From Treponema sp. (GTDB lineage Bacteria; Spirochaetota; Spirochaetia; Treponematales; Treponemataceae): a stretch of 24,070 nucleotides of DNA. The notes beneath the pieces were generated by a model. It worked only from the letters and a program-made list of their open reading frames with translations. It was not told the DNA's origin and made no database searches. The stretch spans positions 1-24,070 of the forward strand of contig JAITOJ010000003.1 of assembly GCA_031290005.1 (NCBI GenBank), in the 5' to 3' direction. The first letter of the stretch is position 1. The number at the start of each line of letters is the position of its first letter. The translations under genes and the position numbers were made by a program. This document shows, one piece after another, positions 7,018 through 14,858 of the stretch.

Positions 7018-10000
7018 TTAGAAAGACACCAAGCCAGTAGTCCAAGCATAGTCTCCAGTATAGGAATTCCCCACACAGAGAGTCTTGGAGCCTGTTCCGT
7101 ACAGGGCCGCTTTAGCTGTGCTGTCAAGCAGGATGTAGTACGTGTTCGCGCTGATAGCAGCCTGGCTGGGGGATTCGTTTTTTACCGTTGTGTTATAGGC
7201 GATGGTCCCCAGAACTCTATAGCCACCGTCATAATAATAGACCGTAACGCCTACAACCCAAGACGTGGGGTTACCAGCTCCGTTGGTTAACTCGACTATC
7301 CCCTGAGTAGGCACAGACAGACCGCCCAAGGTCGAATAACTGACAGCGCTAGCACTACCAACAATTGAGTAGGCCGTTGTCGTTATCGTCGAGTGGAGAC
7401 CACTCACGCCCTGATACGTATTCTGCGGTTTCTGCTCTCCGCTCGTAGATTCGGTCCTCAGGTAAAGGGTATCGCTGCCCAAAGTCCTGAGCTTGTTAAG
7501 CGCGGCAGCGTTCAGGGACACGTAATAGCTGTTCGCCTGAACCGCGGCAACGGTCGGCGAGCCGGGAATTCCTACTGCCCTATAAGCGATAGTCCCCAGC
7601 TCCTCGTAGTCGCCACTGGCACTAATCAGATACAGCTTGGCATCCTTGAGAATCGGATAATAATCGTTCCCAGTGAGGATAGTCAGAGTAGCCGCATTCT
7701 CATTACCAGACAGCACAAGACTGGGTGAAGCGTTGTTGCTGATTGTTGCATACGCCGTTGAGGGCTGCACCGGAGTAGACCCATCACTATCAATAACCTG
7801 TCTTACGGTCGCGAACTTGGTGCCGCCAAAGACTGCGGTGGAATACAAATCCACATAGTACTGATAGTACTTGCCAGTCTCCACCTCGGTATCCAAATAC
7901 TCATAACTGAAGCTGTCAGACTCAAACAACTCCTCGGTCACAATCTTCGTCCAGCCCGTACCAATCGGTACGCCGAATGCATTGGTTTCGCTTCTCCAAA
8001 CATCCGCTGTAAGGTCTGCGCTGTAAAAACCGTGCTCGTTGCCGGCTCTGCCGCTCACACTAACGCTCAATTCAATGGCATACACGGTATCTTCCGCCGG
8101 TCGAGGCGCAATGCTCCAATTTGCATTCAGTGCGGTTGCGTAGCCAAAGGCCTGCGTGGTGATATCCTCGGTAATGCCGTTCTTTTCGACCGTCAGCACA
8201 TACTCCGTATCTTTCAATACGTCAATACCGTCGGCGTCGATAAACACCGCATAGTCCGCGTCAGCATTGGCCTTCGCGTCCACTACGGTCTCGGTAACGA
8301 CATCGTGATCCTTATCCGCATAGACCACCCGGTTCAGCGTATAGGCCGCGTCCTTTTCCTTGAGCACTTCCAGCTTATACGTCAAGTATTGGGAGGTACT
8401 GCCCGCTTCGGTAGCATCATCAATATAGGTCGGGCTGCCAATGTAGCCGGTCACCTTCGCAATACCCCAATACTGGTACGGCGCTTCGGTCAGACCCAGG
8501 GCATCGTTCACAGCCCTGATGCGGTACACAAAGGCTTTGTCAACCGGCGCCGTGTCTTTAACTTCAAACGTGATGGGCGTCCCGTCGATTTCCTTCTGCG
8601 CAGCCGTAACCGTTGTCCAAGCGCCGGTAAACACGATAGATGAATAATCATACACCGCGTCAGTAGCAACACTGTAGGCCGGGTCAACCTCCCGCTTTTC
8701 AAGCACGTATGCCAGAGCGTCCAGGTTCTTGTTCCAGGTCAGCGTTACTTTGTCATCCGCGCTGGTACCACTGCGGCTAGAAGCCACAGCGAAGCCGGTG
8801 ATTGCCAACCGCCCAAGCAGGGAATCCTTGGACTGGGCAAACTTCAACGCGGCGCTTGACTTTTCAGTCCCCGCCACTGCGTACACGGCATACACATAGT
8901 GTTTGGCCGCGTCAGTCGTGGCGTCCACCAGGGTGTAGCTGTTGCCGTTAAAGACCGGTGCGGTGGTGATGGGCGCCCAAGTAATAGGCCCGTTAAATGC
9001 GGAGAGACCGATGGTTTCACCATCGTAGTGGGTGCCGCGATCGCCGGTGAATTCAGCGCGCTGGACTTCATAGCCCGTAGCGGCCGCTATCGGATTCCAT
9101 GTCAGCTTCACATCCTTGTCAATCGTGCGGCTCAGGCTTAACGCCACCGTTCCCGGAGTAAAGACCGAGCTGGGCAAGGTCTGGGGGGCTGACAGGATGG
9201 ACGTAATGCTTCCAGCGGTGGCGATAACGTAGTATCTCCACTGTTCGCCGGCGGTATGGTCAACCCCATAGGAAGCAGCGGTAATGCTTTCCACAAACGC
9301 GTAATCGCTGGTCAGCACGCCGTTTTTCACCGGAGCCCTGTACACGTCATAACCCGTTGCGCCGGAGACTACGCCCCAATACAAGATATACGTGTTGTCG
9401 TTTCCAGAGAGGTAGTTTATTGAAGGCGCGCTCAGGTAAGACGGACTCAAGGTAGCTGAAACAACCTGTTCAGACCGGACGGCTCCATTCGTGGCCACCA
9501 CACTGTATTTTTTCCCTTCCAGAACCGGCACGGTGTCCTCATAGGTAGTTACCGTAGTCGTCCCCAGCAGAGTCCAGCTTCCAATGCCGTCGTCATAGGC
9601 CGCGGAAGACACCTCGTATCCAGTGGCGTTGGTCACCGCTTGCCAGGCCAGCGTAACTTTTGTCTTGTCCACAGCACCCCGTGTCACAGTAGCACTAGAA
9701 ATGTTGCCAAGCGTAGCGCCCGTCACGGCAAACGGAGTAGCGCTTCCAGACCGGGCGACGGTTCCATTCGTAGCCACCACAGCATACCTTCTGCCTTCCA
9801 GAACCGGTACGGTGTCCTCATAGGTGGTTCCCGTAACCGACCCCAGCAATGCCCAGCTTCCCGTAGCACCGCCGTCATAGGCTGCGGAATACACATCGTA
9901 TCCAGTGGCGCCGGCCACCGCCGACCAGGTCAGCGTAACTTTTGTCTTGTCCGCAGTCCCCCGTACCGCGCTGCCATTGCTAACAGCGGCAAGCGCATTG

Positions 10001-10770
10001 GAAACAGGAAGATCCTTCGTCACCGCCGCGCCGCTCACGCTGGCATAATACCCGTTTTGCCACTTGGCTTTTACCGTCACCGACACGGAAGTGCCCGAGG
10101 TCAGGGGGAAGGTAATTTGCTGCTTTGGCGCAAAGTATTTATCCGCGGATTTCTCGCCGTTGGAGCGGGTGCCATCGACCAGCGAAACAGCCGCAAAGGG
10201 ATACTGTCCATTGGGAGTAGAAACGGTATATTCCGCCTCGTAATCCACAAAGGAAGGAACCGTTGCGTTTGTCCACTGCACCACCACCACATTCTTTTCC
10301 ACAGTCACCGTCGCGTTGGGCGCGGTTACCGGAGAACTGGCGGGAATCGTCGCGGTAATCTCATTGCTGTTCGCGGAACCGTTGTAAATAACGCCGTCCT
10401 CCGCAATGGACCGGTTGGGCGATGTGAGGCTCTTGGCGATAATGGTATACCGGTACTTGTGGCCGTCAATCAATTGATTGGCAAAACCAACAATATCGAC
10501 ATAATAGCCGTCAGCCGCCAGCTCTGCCACCGTCGTGGTAATCCCGGTCGTCGTATCCTTGCGGACAACTTGGTATTTGGCAGCATCCTTAACCAGGTCC
10601 CAAGTAACCAGGTTTGCTCCAGGGTGTGCGGCGGCCTTCACGTTTCCCGGCGCCGCAAGACTCGGTATTGCGTTGGGGTCAATTGTTGTAGCGACCTCTT
10701 CGCAACCCATCACAAGCAAGGCTGAAACCGCGAATAACGCGGCCAGTCCCGCAATCAGAGTTTTTTTCAT
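7018..10770 (-). CDS. Large lipoprotein with fibronectin-III repeats
   Basis: 1250 residues, probably exposed at the cell surface or in the periplasm. The signal peptide ends LLVMGC with Cys23 as the lipidation site. Residues about 38-1000 are a string of fibronectin-III-like domains, recognisable by repeated 'V.L.W..V..ATGYEV.......W....T.TTYEDT......YYVIA' patterns. Two neighbours (9433-9996) are near copies. The last 240 residues are different: two copies of a module centred on the shared LGTIAY segment (residues 1058-1063 and 1187-1192). The ATG has an AAGGAG site seven bases upstream. It is divergent from an XRE regulator with a promoter and a palindrome between them. Likely roles are adhesion or binding of glycans, but no catalytic domain is seen. 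Confidence 0.9.
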   Translation of the reverse strand: MKKTLIAGLAALFAVSALLVMGCEEVATTIDPNAIPSLAAPGNVKAAAHPGANLVTWDLVKDAAKYQVVRKDTTTGITTTVAELAADGYYVDIVGFANQLIDGHKYRYTIIAKSLTSPNRSIAEDGVIYNGSANSNEITATIPASSPVTAPNATVTVEKNVVVVQWTNATVPSFVDYEAEYTVSTPNGQYPFAAVSLVDGTRSNGEKSADKYFAPKQQITFPLTSGTSVSVTVKAKWQNGYYASVSGAAVTKDLPVSNALAAVSNGSAVRGTADKTKVTLTWSAVAGATGYDVYSAAYDGGATGSWALLGSVTGTTYEDTVPVLEGRRYAVVATNGTVARSGSATPFAVTGATLGNISSATVTRGAVDKTKVTLAWQAVTNATGYEVSSAAYDDGIGSWTLLGTTTVTTYEDTVPVLEGKKYSVVATNGAVRSEQVVSATLSPSYLSAPSINYLSGNDNTYILYWGVVSGATGYDVYRAPVKNGVLTSDYAFVESITAASYGVDHTAGEQWRYYVIATAGSITSILSAPQTLPSSVFTPGTVALSLSRTIDKDVKLTWNPIAAATGYEVQRAEFTGDRGTHYDGETIGLSAFNGPITWAPITTAPVFNGNSYTLVDATTDAAKHYVYAVYAVAGTEKSSAALKFAQSKDSLLGRLAITGFAVASSRSGTSADDKVTLTWNKNLDALAYVLEKREVDPAYSVATDAVYDYSSIVFTGAWTTVTAAQKEIDGTPITFEVKDTAPVDKAFVYRIRAVNDALGLTEAPYQYWGIAKVTGYIGSPTYIDDATEAGSTSQYLTYKLEVLKEKDAAYTLNRVVYADKDHDVVTETVVDAKANADADYAVFIDADGIDVLKDTEYVLTVEKNGITEDITTQAFGYATALNANWSIAPRPAEDTVYAIELSVSVSGRAGNEHGFYSADLTADVWRSETNAFGVPIGTGWTKIVTEELFESDSFSYEYLDTEVETGKYYQYYVDLYSTAVFGGTKFATVRQVIDSDGSTPVQPSTAYATISNNASPSLVLSGNENAATLTILTGNDYYPILKDAKLYLISASGDYEELGTIAYRAVGIPGSPTVAAVQANSYYVSLNAAALNKLRTLGSDTLYLRTESTSGEQKPQNTYQGVSGLHSTITTTAYSIVGSASAVSYSTLGGLSVPTQGIVELTNGAGNPTSWVVGVTVYYYDGGYRVLGTIAYNTTVKNESPSQAAISANTYYILLDSTAKAALYGTGSKTLCVGNSYTGDYAWTTGLVSF
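7050..7758 (-). repeat. Duplicated C-terminal module in the lipoprotein gene
   Basis: Two copies of about 105 codons, starting near 7758 and 7377. Shared points in order are TAY(A/S)I at the start, LGTIAY in the middle (129 codons apart), 'SP..AA..AN(S/T)YY' and an 'L..LG(S/T).TL' end. They are diverged at the protein level but alignable, and do not look like fibronectin-III domains. Confidence 0.75.
9433..9996 (-). repeat. Two 282-bp near-copies of one fibronectin domain
   Basis: Adjacent 94-codon units at 9715-9996 and 9433-9714. Identical or nearly identical blocks include DKTKVTL, ATGY(D/E)V, SAAYD, YEDTVPVLEG and VVATNG, also close at the DNA level (for example GTAACTTTTGTCTTGTCC on the plus strand at 9653 and 9935). 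This points to a fairly recent in-frame duplication. Confidence 0.85.
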
Positions 10771-10813
10771 AAAACTCTCCTTAATGAAGAAATACGGCCC
10801 AAATTGAACCGTG

Positions 10814-10834
10814 TAACCATATCATATATGGTTA
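10814..10834. promoter_or_regulatory. Candidate operator, 21-bp palindrome
   Basis: TAACCATAT-CAT-ATATGGTTA, a perfect 9-bp inverted repeat around a 3-bp centre. It lies between the lipoprotein gene and the divergent XRE regulator, just downstream of the predicted start point of the lipoprotein promoter, where a bound dimer would block transcription. The link to the neighbouring regulator is inference. Confidence 0.55.
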
Positions 10835-10842
10835 TGTTAGTA

Positions 10843-10871
10843 AAAGTAACACCATTAAATATTGTTGTCAA
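10843..10871 (-). promoter_or_regulatory. Promoter of the fibronectin lipoprotein
   Basis: Minus strand: perfect -35 TTGACA (10866-10871), 17-bp spacer, weak -10 TACTTT (10843-10848). The predicted start near 10836 gives a leader of about 65 nt with an AAGGAG ribosome site. On the plus strand the same bases contain TTGTCA (10865-10870), a possible overlapping -35 box for the regulator gene with a poor -10 at 10887-10892. Confidence 0.5.
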
Positions 10872-10922
10872 GTACCCGGAAAGAAATATTTACTTTATTT
10901 TTGAATTTATAAGGCTGTTTCA

Positions 10923-11225
10923 ATGACCGATATTAGACAAGTCTTGGCGGCAAACATGAAGCTGTACCGGAAAGCCCTTGGGCTGTCCCAGGAAAAACTT
11001 GCCGTAAAAATAGACGCCGCAAAAAATTATATCGCCCTGATTGAGGTGGGAAAATCACTGCCATCCGCAAAAATGCTCGAAAAGATAGCCTTCGCCCTGG
11101 AAATAGACACCCCGGAATTATTTATGGTTGAGCAGGCCCAGGTGCGCCTGCGGGAAAAACGCTACAAAACAATCCTGGCGGACATCGAAACCCTCATCCA
11201 AAAACAATTGACAGACCCCTTGTAG
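10923..11225 (+). CDS. XRE-family transcriptional regulator
   Basis: 100 residues. Residues about 5-68 form a Cro/C1-type helix-turn-helix: LAANMKLYRKALGLSQEKLA is helix 1 and the turn, followed by a recognition-helix region (AAKNYIALIEVGKSLPS) and MLEKIAFALEIDTPELF, the standard end of the domain. The C-terminal 30 residues are a charged helix that could dimerise. A weak AAGG site lies eight bases before the ATG. It is divergent from the fibronectin lipoprotein, and the 21-bp palindrome between them is a plausible binding site. Uma2 follows after 35 nt but has its own promoter, so a toxin-antitoxin pairing is not supported. Confidence 0.88.
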   Translation: MTDIRQVLAANMKLYRKALGLSQEKLAVKIDAAKNYIALIEVGKSLPSAKMLEKIAFALEIDTPELFMVEQAQVRLREKRYKTILADIETLIQKQLTDPL

Positions 11226-11254
11226 TTCCCACAAATCCATTTCTCTGCTATACT
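11226..11254 (+). promoter_or_regulatory. Promoter of the Uma2 gene
   Basis: -35-like TTCCCA (11226-11231), 17-bp spacer, -10 TATACT (11249-11254). Six bases separate the -10 from the ATG at 11261 and no ribosome site is present, so the transcript is probably leaderless. Confidence 0.5.
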
Positions 11255-11260
11255 CTGACC

Positions 11261-11911
11261 ATGACTAATGCGGTAAGAAAAACGGAGCCTTGGGCTGCCA
11301 TAACGCCTGCGGTTTCCTTTGATGATGGGCAGCGTTACACCTATGCCGACTACAAAAAGTGGGATGATACTGTCCGCCGCGAGCTTATCAGCGGGCGGGT
11401 CTATATGATGAGCGCTCCCACCGGAGGCCATCAGGGGATTAGCATGGAAGCATCCCGCCAATTCGCTAATTACCTGCGTGGGAAACCCTGTCGTGTGTTT
11501 TCCGCCCCTTACGATGTGCGGCTTTTCGCGTCCCCGGAGGGGGCAGATGACGAGAGTGACCGGGACATCGTACAGCCGGACATTTCCATAATATGCGACC
11601 GAAAAAAACGGCGCCCCGATGGGTGTCACGGCGCGCCGGACCTGATTGTTGAAATTCTGTCCGAGTCAAACCGCTCCCCTGACATGCTGCTCAAATTCAA
11701 CAAATATCTGGAAGCCGGGGTACGGGAATACTGGGTAATTGACCCGGCTGAAAAAATCCTTATGGTGCACACCCTGGACGAAAAACCCGAAGGGAATCAA
11801 TACTATACCACCGTGTACGAGTCCGCCGCCAAAGTAAAAGCGGGGGTTCTTGAGAATTGCGTGATTGACTTGGCTGACGTATTTGCCGCTGGAGCGGAAG
11901 AGGCTTCTTGA
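11261..11911 (+). CDS. Uma2 family (DUF820) nuclease-like protein
   Basis: 216 residues. It shows the Uma2 core of the PD-(D/E)XK superfamily: ELISGRVYMM near residues 41-50, VQPDISIICD, APDLIVEILSESN with the Asp and Glu of the active site, the K in LLKFNKYLEAGVREYWVIDP, and a closing strand. Uma2 proteins are widespread in cyanobacteria and spirochaetes; their biological role is not settled and nuclease activity is assumed from the fold. There is no Shine-Dalgarno, and a -10 box ends six bases before the ATG. It heads a run of plus-strand genes (small ORF, decayed gene, recG). Confidence 0.9.
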   Translation: MTNAVRKTEPWAAITPAVSFDDGQRYTYADYKKWDDTVRRELISGRVYMMSAPTGGHQGISMEASRQFANYLRGKPCRVFSAPYDVRLFASPEGADDESDRDIVQPDISIICDRKKRRPDGCHGAPDLIVEILSESNRSPDMLLKFNKYLEAGVREYWVIDPAEKILMVHTLDEKPEGNQYYTTVYESAAKVKAGVLENCVIDLADVFAAGAEEAS

Positions 11912-11939
11912 TTTGCGGTAAGAAAATTGGAGGCAGTAT

Positions 11940-12176
11940 ATAACACTGACAAAAGAAGAACTGAAAGCCGACCTGGCTATTCGAGTTCAGGCAATCGCCC
12001 TTGAAAACGAGGGCAAACATGAGGAAGCAATGGCCCTTCGCAAGGCAAAACTTCCCCTGGAACCACATCTGGCAAAGATATGGAAAGAAAAGATAGGGCT
12101 GGAGGCGTTACTACAGCAAGGCTATGACCTGTCATTAGTGGAGGCGAAGTATGGAAAAAATTGGCTTAGGCATTGA
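11940..12176 (+). CDS. Small protein with apparent non-canonical start
   Basis: 78 residues if read from ATA at 11940, 76 from CTG at 11946, 48 from the first ATG-type codon at 12030. A strong GGAGG site (11929-11933) lies six bases before the ATA, the ideal distance, which suggests that ATA is the start or a recent mutation of ATG. The product is helical and charged (TKEELKADLAIRVQAIALEN, then KIWKEKIGLEALLQQGYDLSL). I recall similar short proteins in treponemes preceding the type of gene that follows here. Its last 26 bases overlap the next frame. Function unknown; it may no longer be translated efficiently. Confidence 0.55.
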   Translation: MTLTKEELKADLAIRVQAIALENEGKHEEAMALRKAKLPLEPHLAKIWKEKIGLEALLQQGYDLSLVEAKYGKNWLRH

Positions 12177-12580
12177 TATGACAGACGCGGTAGGGTTTAT
12201 CTTCCGTGGCCGCCTGGGGCTCATCACCGATGGGCAGGAACACGAGGGCCGCCTTACCTTTGAAAGCGGCATACGGCAGGCCCACAAGGTTTTTGCCGAG
12301 GCCCGAGCCTCGGAGGACCCGGAATTGATGCTGCTGGCGGAATACACCTATATGAGCCAAACGCTGGAATACGCCACCGAAAGGGATACGGTGGGTCGTT
12401 CCCGCGCACAGGCCGTTTCACGTTGCCATGCTCGCCCACAAGGCGCGGATAATGAACAGCATCAGCATGATAGGCGTGAACCCGCTGGACGTAGACCTTG
12501 CGGAATCGCGCCATGCCGCCACTGTTACCGCCCAGCACGTATATTGGGAAAAACAACAGGCCATATTGTGTGAAACTTGA
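12151..12580 (+). pseudogene. Decayed treponemal-type gene, frameshift and deletion
   Basis: The N-terminal part (ATG at 12151, GGAGG upstream) reads well to about 12390: KIGLGIDMTDAVGFIFRGRL, later PELMLLAEYTYMSQTLEYA. After that the same frame becomes rich in Cys, His, Arg and Pro, the look of out-of-frame sequence. In the next frame, from about 12413, a sensible C-terminus appears: FHVAMLAHKARI, then GVNPLDVDLAESRHAA and VYWEKQQAIL, ending at a stop at 12578-12580. From memory, intact relatives in treponemes run about 180-200 residues with a middle section that is missing here. So a deletion with frame change is likely. The end overlaps the recG start by 11 bases. Function of the family is unknown to me. 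Confidence 0.65.
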
Positions 12581-14693
12581 AGAAATCCAAACTCCCGTGA
12601 CCGCGCTCTCCGGCGTGAAAGACAAAACTGCCGCAAAACTCGCCCGGCTCGGTGTCTACACCGTGGGCGATTTGCTGGCCCACTATCCCCGCGACTGGGA
12701 TGACCGGACAGTGCGCCTTCCCCTGGCGGAATACGGCAGTACAGGCGGACAAAAGGTGCATACCATTGCCCAGGTTATGGCTCACCTGTGGTTTGGATAC
12801 GGCAAAACCAGAACCCTTAAAATTAAAATAGCAGATGAAACTGCCGAAGCTGAACTGGTGGCCTTCAATCGCCCGTTTCTGGAGAAAATGCTTCCGGTGG
12901 GGGCGATTATCGCCGTAACCGGCAATTTTGATTATCGCTACAATGCGATTCAAAGTACCGCTTTTGAAACCGAACTCATTGCCCGTGAGGGTTCCCTGGA
13001 TTCCTACGGCGCCGCCAAAGTGCCTGGCTCCGGGGTGTTCCCGGTGTATCCTCTGACTGAAGGGGTCACCCAGGGACTGCTCCGCCCGCTGATTCAGCAG
13101 GCCCTCCACAAATATGGCCGGGGCATCGAAGGCGACACGCCGTCAGCCATCCTTGCCAAGCGGGGCCTGATGTCCAAACAGGACGCTCTCTGGGCCATCC
13201 ACTGCCCGCGCTCCTATGACGAAGCCCAGTCCGCCCGGAAAAGCCTGATTTACGAAGAACTTTATCGCTTCCAATGCGGCCTTGCCAAACGAGTGAAAGA
13301 ACGCCGCGCCTTGCCCCCCGTGGTATCAAAAGCCGATTTTTCGCCCCGGCAAAAGAAACTGCTGAAATTGCTGCCCTTCACCCTCACGGACGGCCAGCTT
13401 AAAGCAATTGCGGAAATCAACGCTGATATTGACGCGGGCTATAAGAGCCGGAATGACCGGCTGACGGGAGAGCCGGAGCAGGGTGCGGCCCCGGTGTATA
13501 CCATGGCCCGGCTGCTTCAGGGGGACGTGGGTTCAGGCAAAACCATGGTTGCTTTTTTTGCCTGCCTGCGTACGGCTGATTGGGGCGGACAAAGCGCGCT
13601 CCTGGCCCCCACGGAAATCCTTGCCCGCCAGCACGCGGAAAATGCCGCCGCGCTGCTTGCCCCCACGGGCGTCCGCCTGGCCTATCTCACCGGTAACCTG
13701 AAAGCCCAGGGCCGGGGGCCGCTTTTGAAAGCTCTGGCGGAAGGCGGCGTCGACCTGGTTATCGGCACTCACGCGCTTTTTTCAAAGGCTGTACAGTACC
13801 GGGATTTGCAGCTTGCAATCATCGACGAACAGCACCGGTTCGGGGTGTTGCAGCGGAACGCCATTATCGAAAAAGGCCGGAAGCCCTTTGCGCCCCACCT
13901 GATGATGATGAGCGCCACTCCCATTCCCCGCACCCTGGCGCTTACGGTTTTCGGCGACCTGGATGTGTCGGTGATTGCCCAAATGCCCGCCGGAAGGCTG
14001 CCAATCAAGACCTTGCTTGCCCGCATGGGGAACGAACAAAAGGTATACGACTATGTGCGGCGGGAATTGGCCGCGGGACATCAGGCCTATTTCGTATATC
14101 CCCGGATTGAGGAAACGGATGAAGATGATACCCCGGAGCCGGAGCTGGCTTTTGCCCAGCGGAGGCTCAAAGGAGCGGAGGAAATGTACGCCTTCCTTTC
14201 CGGACAGGTCTATCCCGAATTTCCCGCCGCGCTCATTCATTCAAAAACCGGCGAGGACGAACAGGCCGCCATTCTGGATGGCTTCAAGCAGGGCAAAATC
14301 AAAATCCTGGTGGCCACCAGCGTAGTGGAAGTAGGGGTGGACAATCCCAATGCCACCTGCATGGTTATTGAACACGCAGACCGCTTCGGCCTGGCGGCGC
14401 TGCACCAGCTTCGCGGCAGGGTGGGGCGCGGGAGCGCCCAGTCTTACTGTTTCCTGGTTTACGGCGCGGCTTTGAGTGAAACCGGCAAAGAGCGCATGAA
14501 AGCCCTGCGGGAAACCACTGATGGCTTTATCATTGCCGAGGAAGACCTCCGCCTGCGCGGTCCCGGCGAAATGTCGGGTATCCAGCAGTCCGGCTATCTG
14601 ACCCTGGGAATCGCCGACCCTATTCGTGACCGGGAACTGCTTGAGATGGCCAGGGAAGACGTTTTTGAAAATCTCCCCGGCGGTATGGAATAA
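12570..14693 (+). CDS. recG: ATP-dependent DNA helicase RecG
   Basis: 707 residues, close to the usual RecG length. It unwinds branched DNA and reverses stalled forks. The N-terminal wedge/OB region includes LSGVKDKTAAKLARLGVYTVGDLL and LPLAEYG. Helicase motif I is GDVGSGKT (Lys324), motif II is DEQH at 419-422 followed by RFGV as in RecG, motif III is SAT at 448 in MMSATPIPRTLALTVFGDLD, and the second RecA-like domain carries ATSVVEVGVDNPNA and HQLRGRVGRG. The start is the GTG at 12570, matching the usual N-terminus (KLEEIQTPVTALSGV); upstream codons in this frame lie inside the decayed gene. A weak AACAGG precedes it. Nothing looks damaged. Confidence 0.96.
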   Translation: MKLEEIQTPVTALSGVKDKTAAKLARLGVYTVGDLLAHYPRDWDDRTVRLPLAEYGSTGGQKVHTIAQVMAHLWFGYGKTRTLKIKIADETAEAELVAFNRPFLEKMLPVGAIIAVTGNFDYRYNAIQSTAFETELIAREGSLDSYGAAKVPGSGVFPVYPLTEGVTQGLLRPLIQQALHKYGRGIEGDTPSAILAKRGLMSKQDALWAIHCPRSYDEAQSARKSLIYEELYRFQCGLAKRVKERRALPPVVSKADFSPRQKKLLKLLPFTLTDGQLKAIAEINADIDAGYKSRNDRLTGEPEQGAAPVYTMARLLQGDVGSGKTMVAFFACLRTADWGGQSALLAPTEILARQHAENAAALLAPTGVRLAYLTGNLKAQGRGPLLKALAEGGVDLVIGTHALFSKAVQYRDLQLAIIDEQHRFGVLQRNAIIEKGRKPFAPHLMMMSATPIPRTLALTVFGDLDVSVIAQMPAGRLPIKTLLARMGNEQKVYDYVRRELAAGHQAYFVYPRIEETDEDDTPEPELAFAQRRLKGAEEMYAFLSGQVYPEFPAALIHSKTGEDEQAAILDGFKQGKIKILVATSVVEVGVDNPNATCMVIEHADRFGLAALHQLRGRVGRGSAQSYCFLVYGAALSETGKERMKALRETTDGFIIAEEDLRLRGPGEMSGIQQSGYLTLGIADPIRDRELLEMAREDVFENLPGGME

Positions 14694-14708
14694 ACTGTTT
14701 TGTGGTTT

Positions 14709-14781
14709 TGGGCGCTGGCGGGCTTGAACCGTCGACCCTTTGGTTGTGACCCAAATGCTCTCCCAGCTGAGCTAAGCGCCC
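14709..14781 (-). tRNA. tRNA-Val (anticodon CAC)
   Basis: Cloverleaf on the minus strand: acceptor GGGCGCT/AGCGCCC, D arm GCTC/GAGC, anticodon stem TTTGG/CCAAA with loop GTCACAA (anticodon CAC, T33 in place), T arm with loop TTCAAGC, discriminator A. The T stem has one A-C mismatch (GACGG/CCGCC). No CCA is encoded. It has its own strong promoter (14799-14828) with a leader of about 10 nt and reads towards the 3' end of recG. Confidence 0.92.
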
Positions 14782-14798
14782 GATAAACGGTGAAAAGG

Positions 14799-14828
14799 AT
14801 TATAGCACAAAGCGTATAACCTTGTCAA
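14799..14828 (-). promoter_or_regulatory. Promoter of tRNA-Val
   Basis: Minus strand: perfect -35 TTGACA (14823-14828), 18-bp spacer, perfect -10 TATAAT (14799-14804). The start is expected near 14792, about ten bases before the tRNA. Its -35 overlaps that of the opposite-strand lipoprotein promoter by five bases. Confidence 0.8.
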
Positions 14829-14850
14829 ATGGTTCGGCAAAATATACAAT
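14822..14850 (+). promoter_or_regulatory. Promoter of the WD40 lipoprotein
   Basis: -35 TTGTCA (14822-14827), 17-bp spacer, -10 TACAAT (14845-14850). Eight bases separate the -10 from the ATG at 14859, so the transcript should be leaderless or nearly so. This placement also excludes the upstream ATG at 14829 as the start. Confidence 0.6.
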
Positions 14851-14858
14851 ACAAAAGC

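Noticed and set aside
10923..11911. XRE regulator and Uma2 as a toxin-antitoxin pair
   Set aside because: Uma2 is not a known toxin, the gap holds a separate promoter, and the palindrome points to the divergent lipoprotein as target.
14709..14781. tRNA-His on the plus strand (loop would read GTG)
   Set aside because: The D arm and T arm are in the right order only on the minus strand, where the anticodon is CAC (Val).
14829..14858. Upstream ATG as start of the WD40 lipoprotein
   Set aside because: It has no ribosome site, it lies inside the promoter spacer, and the signal peptide begins at 14859.
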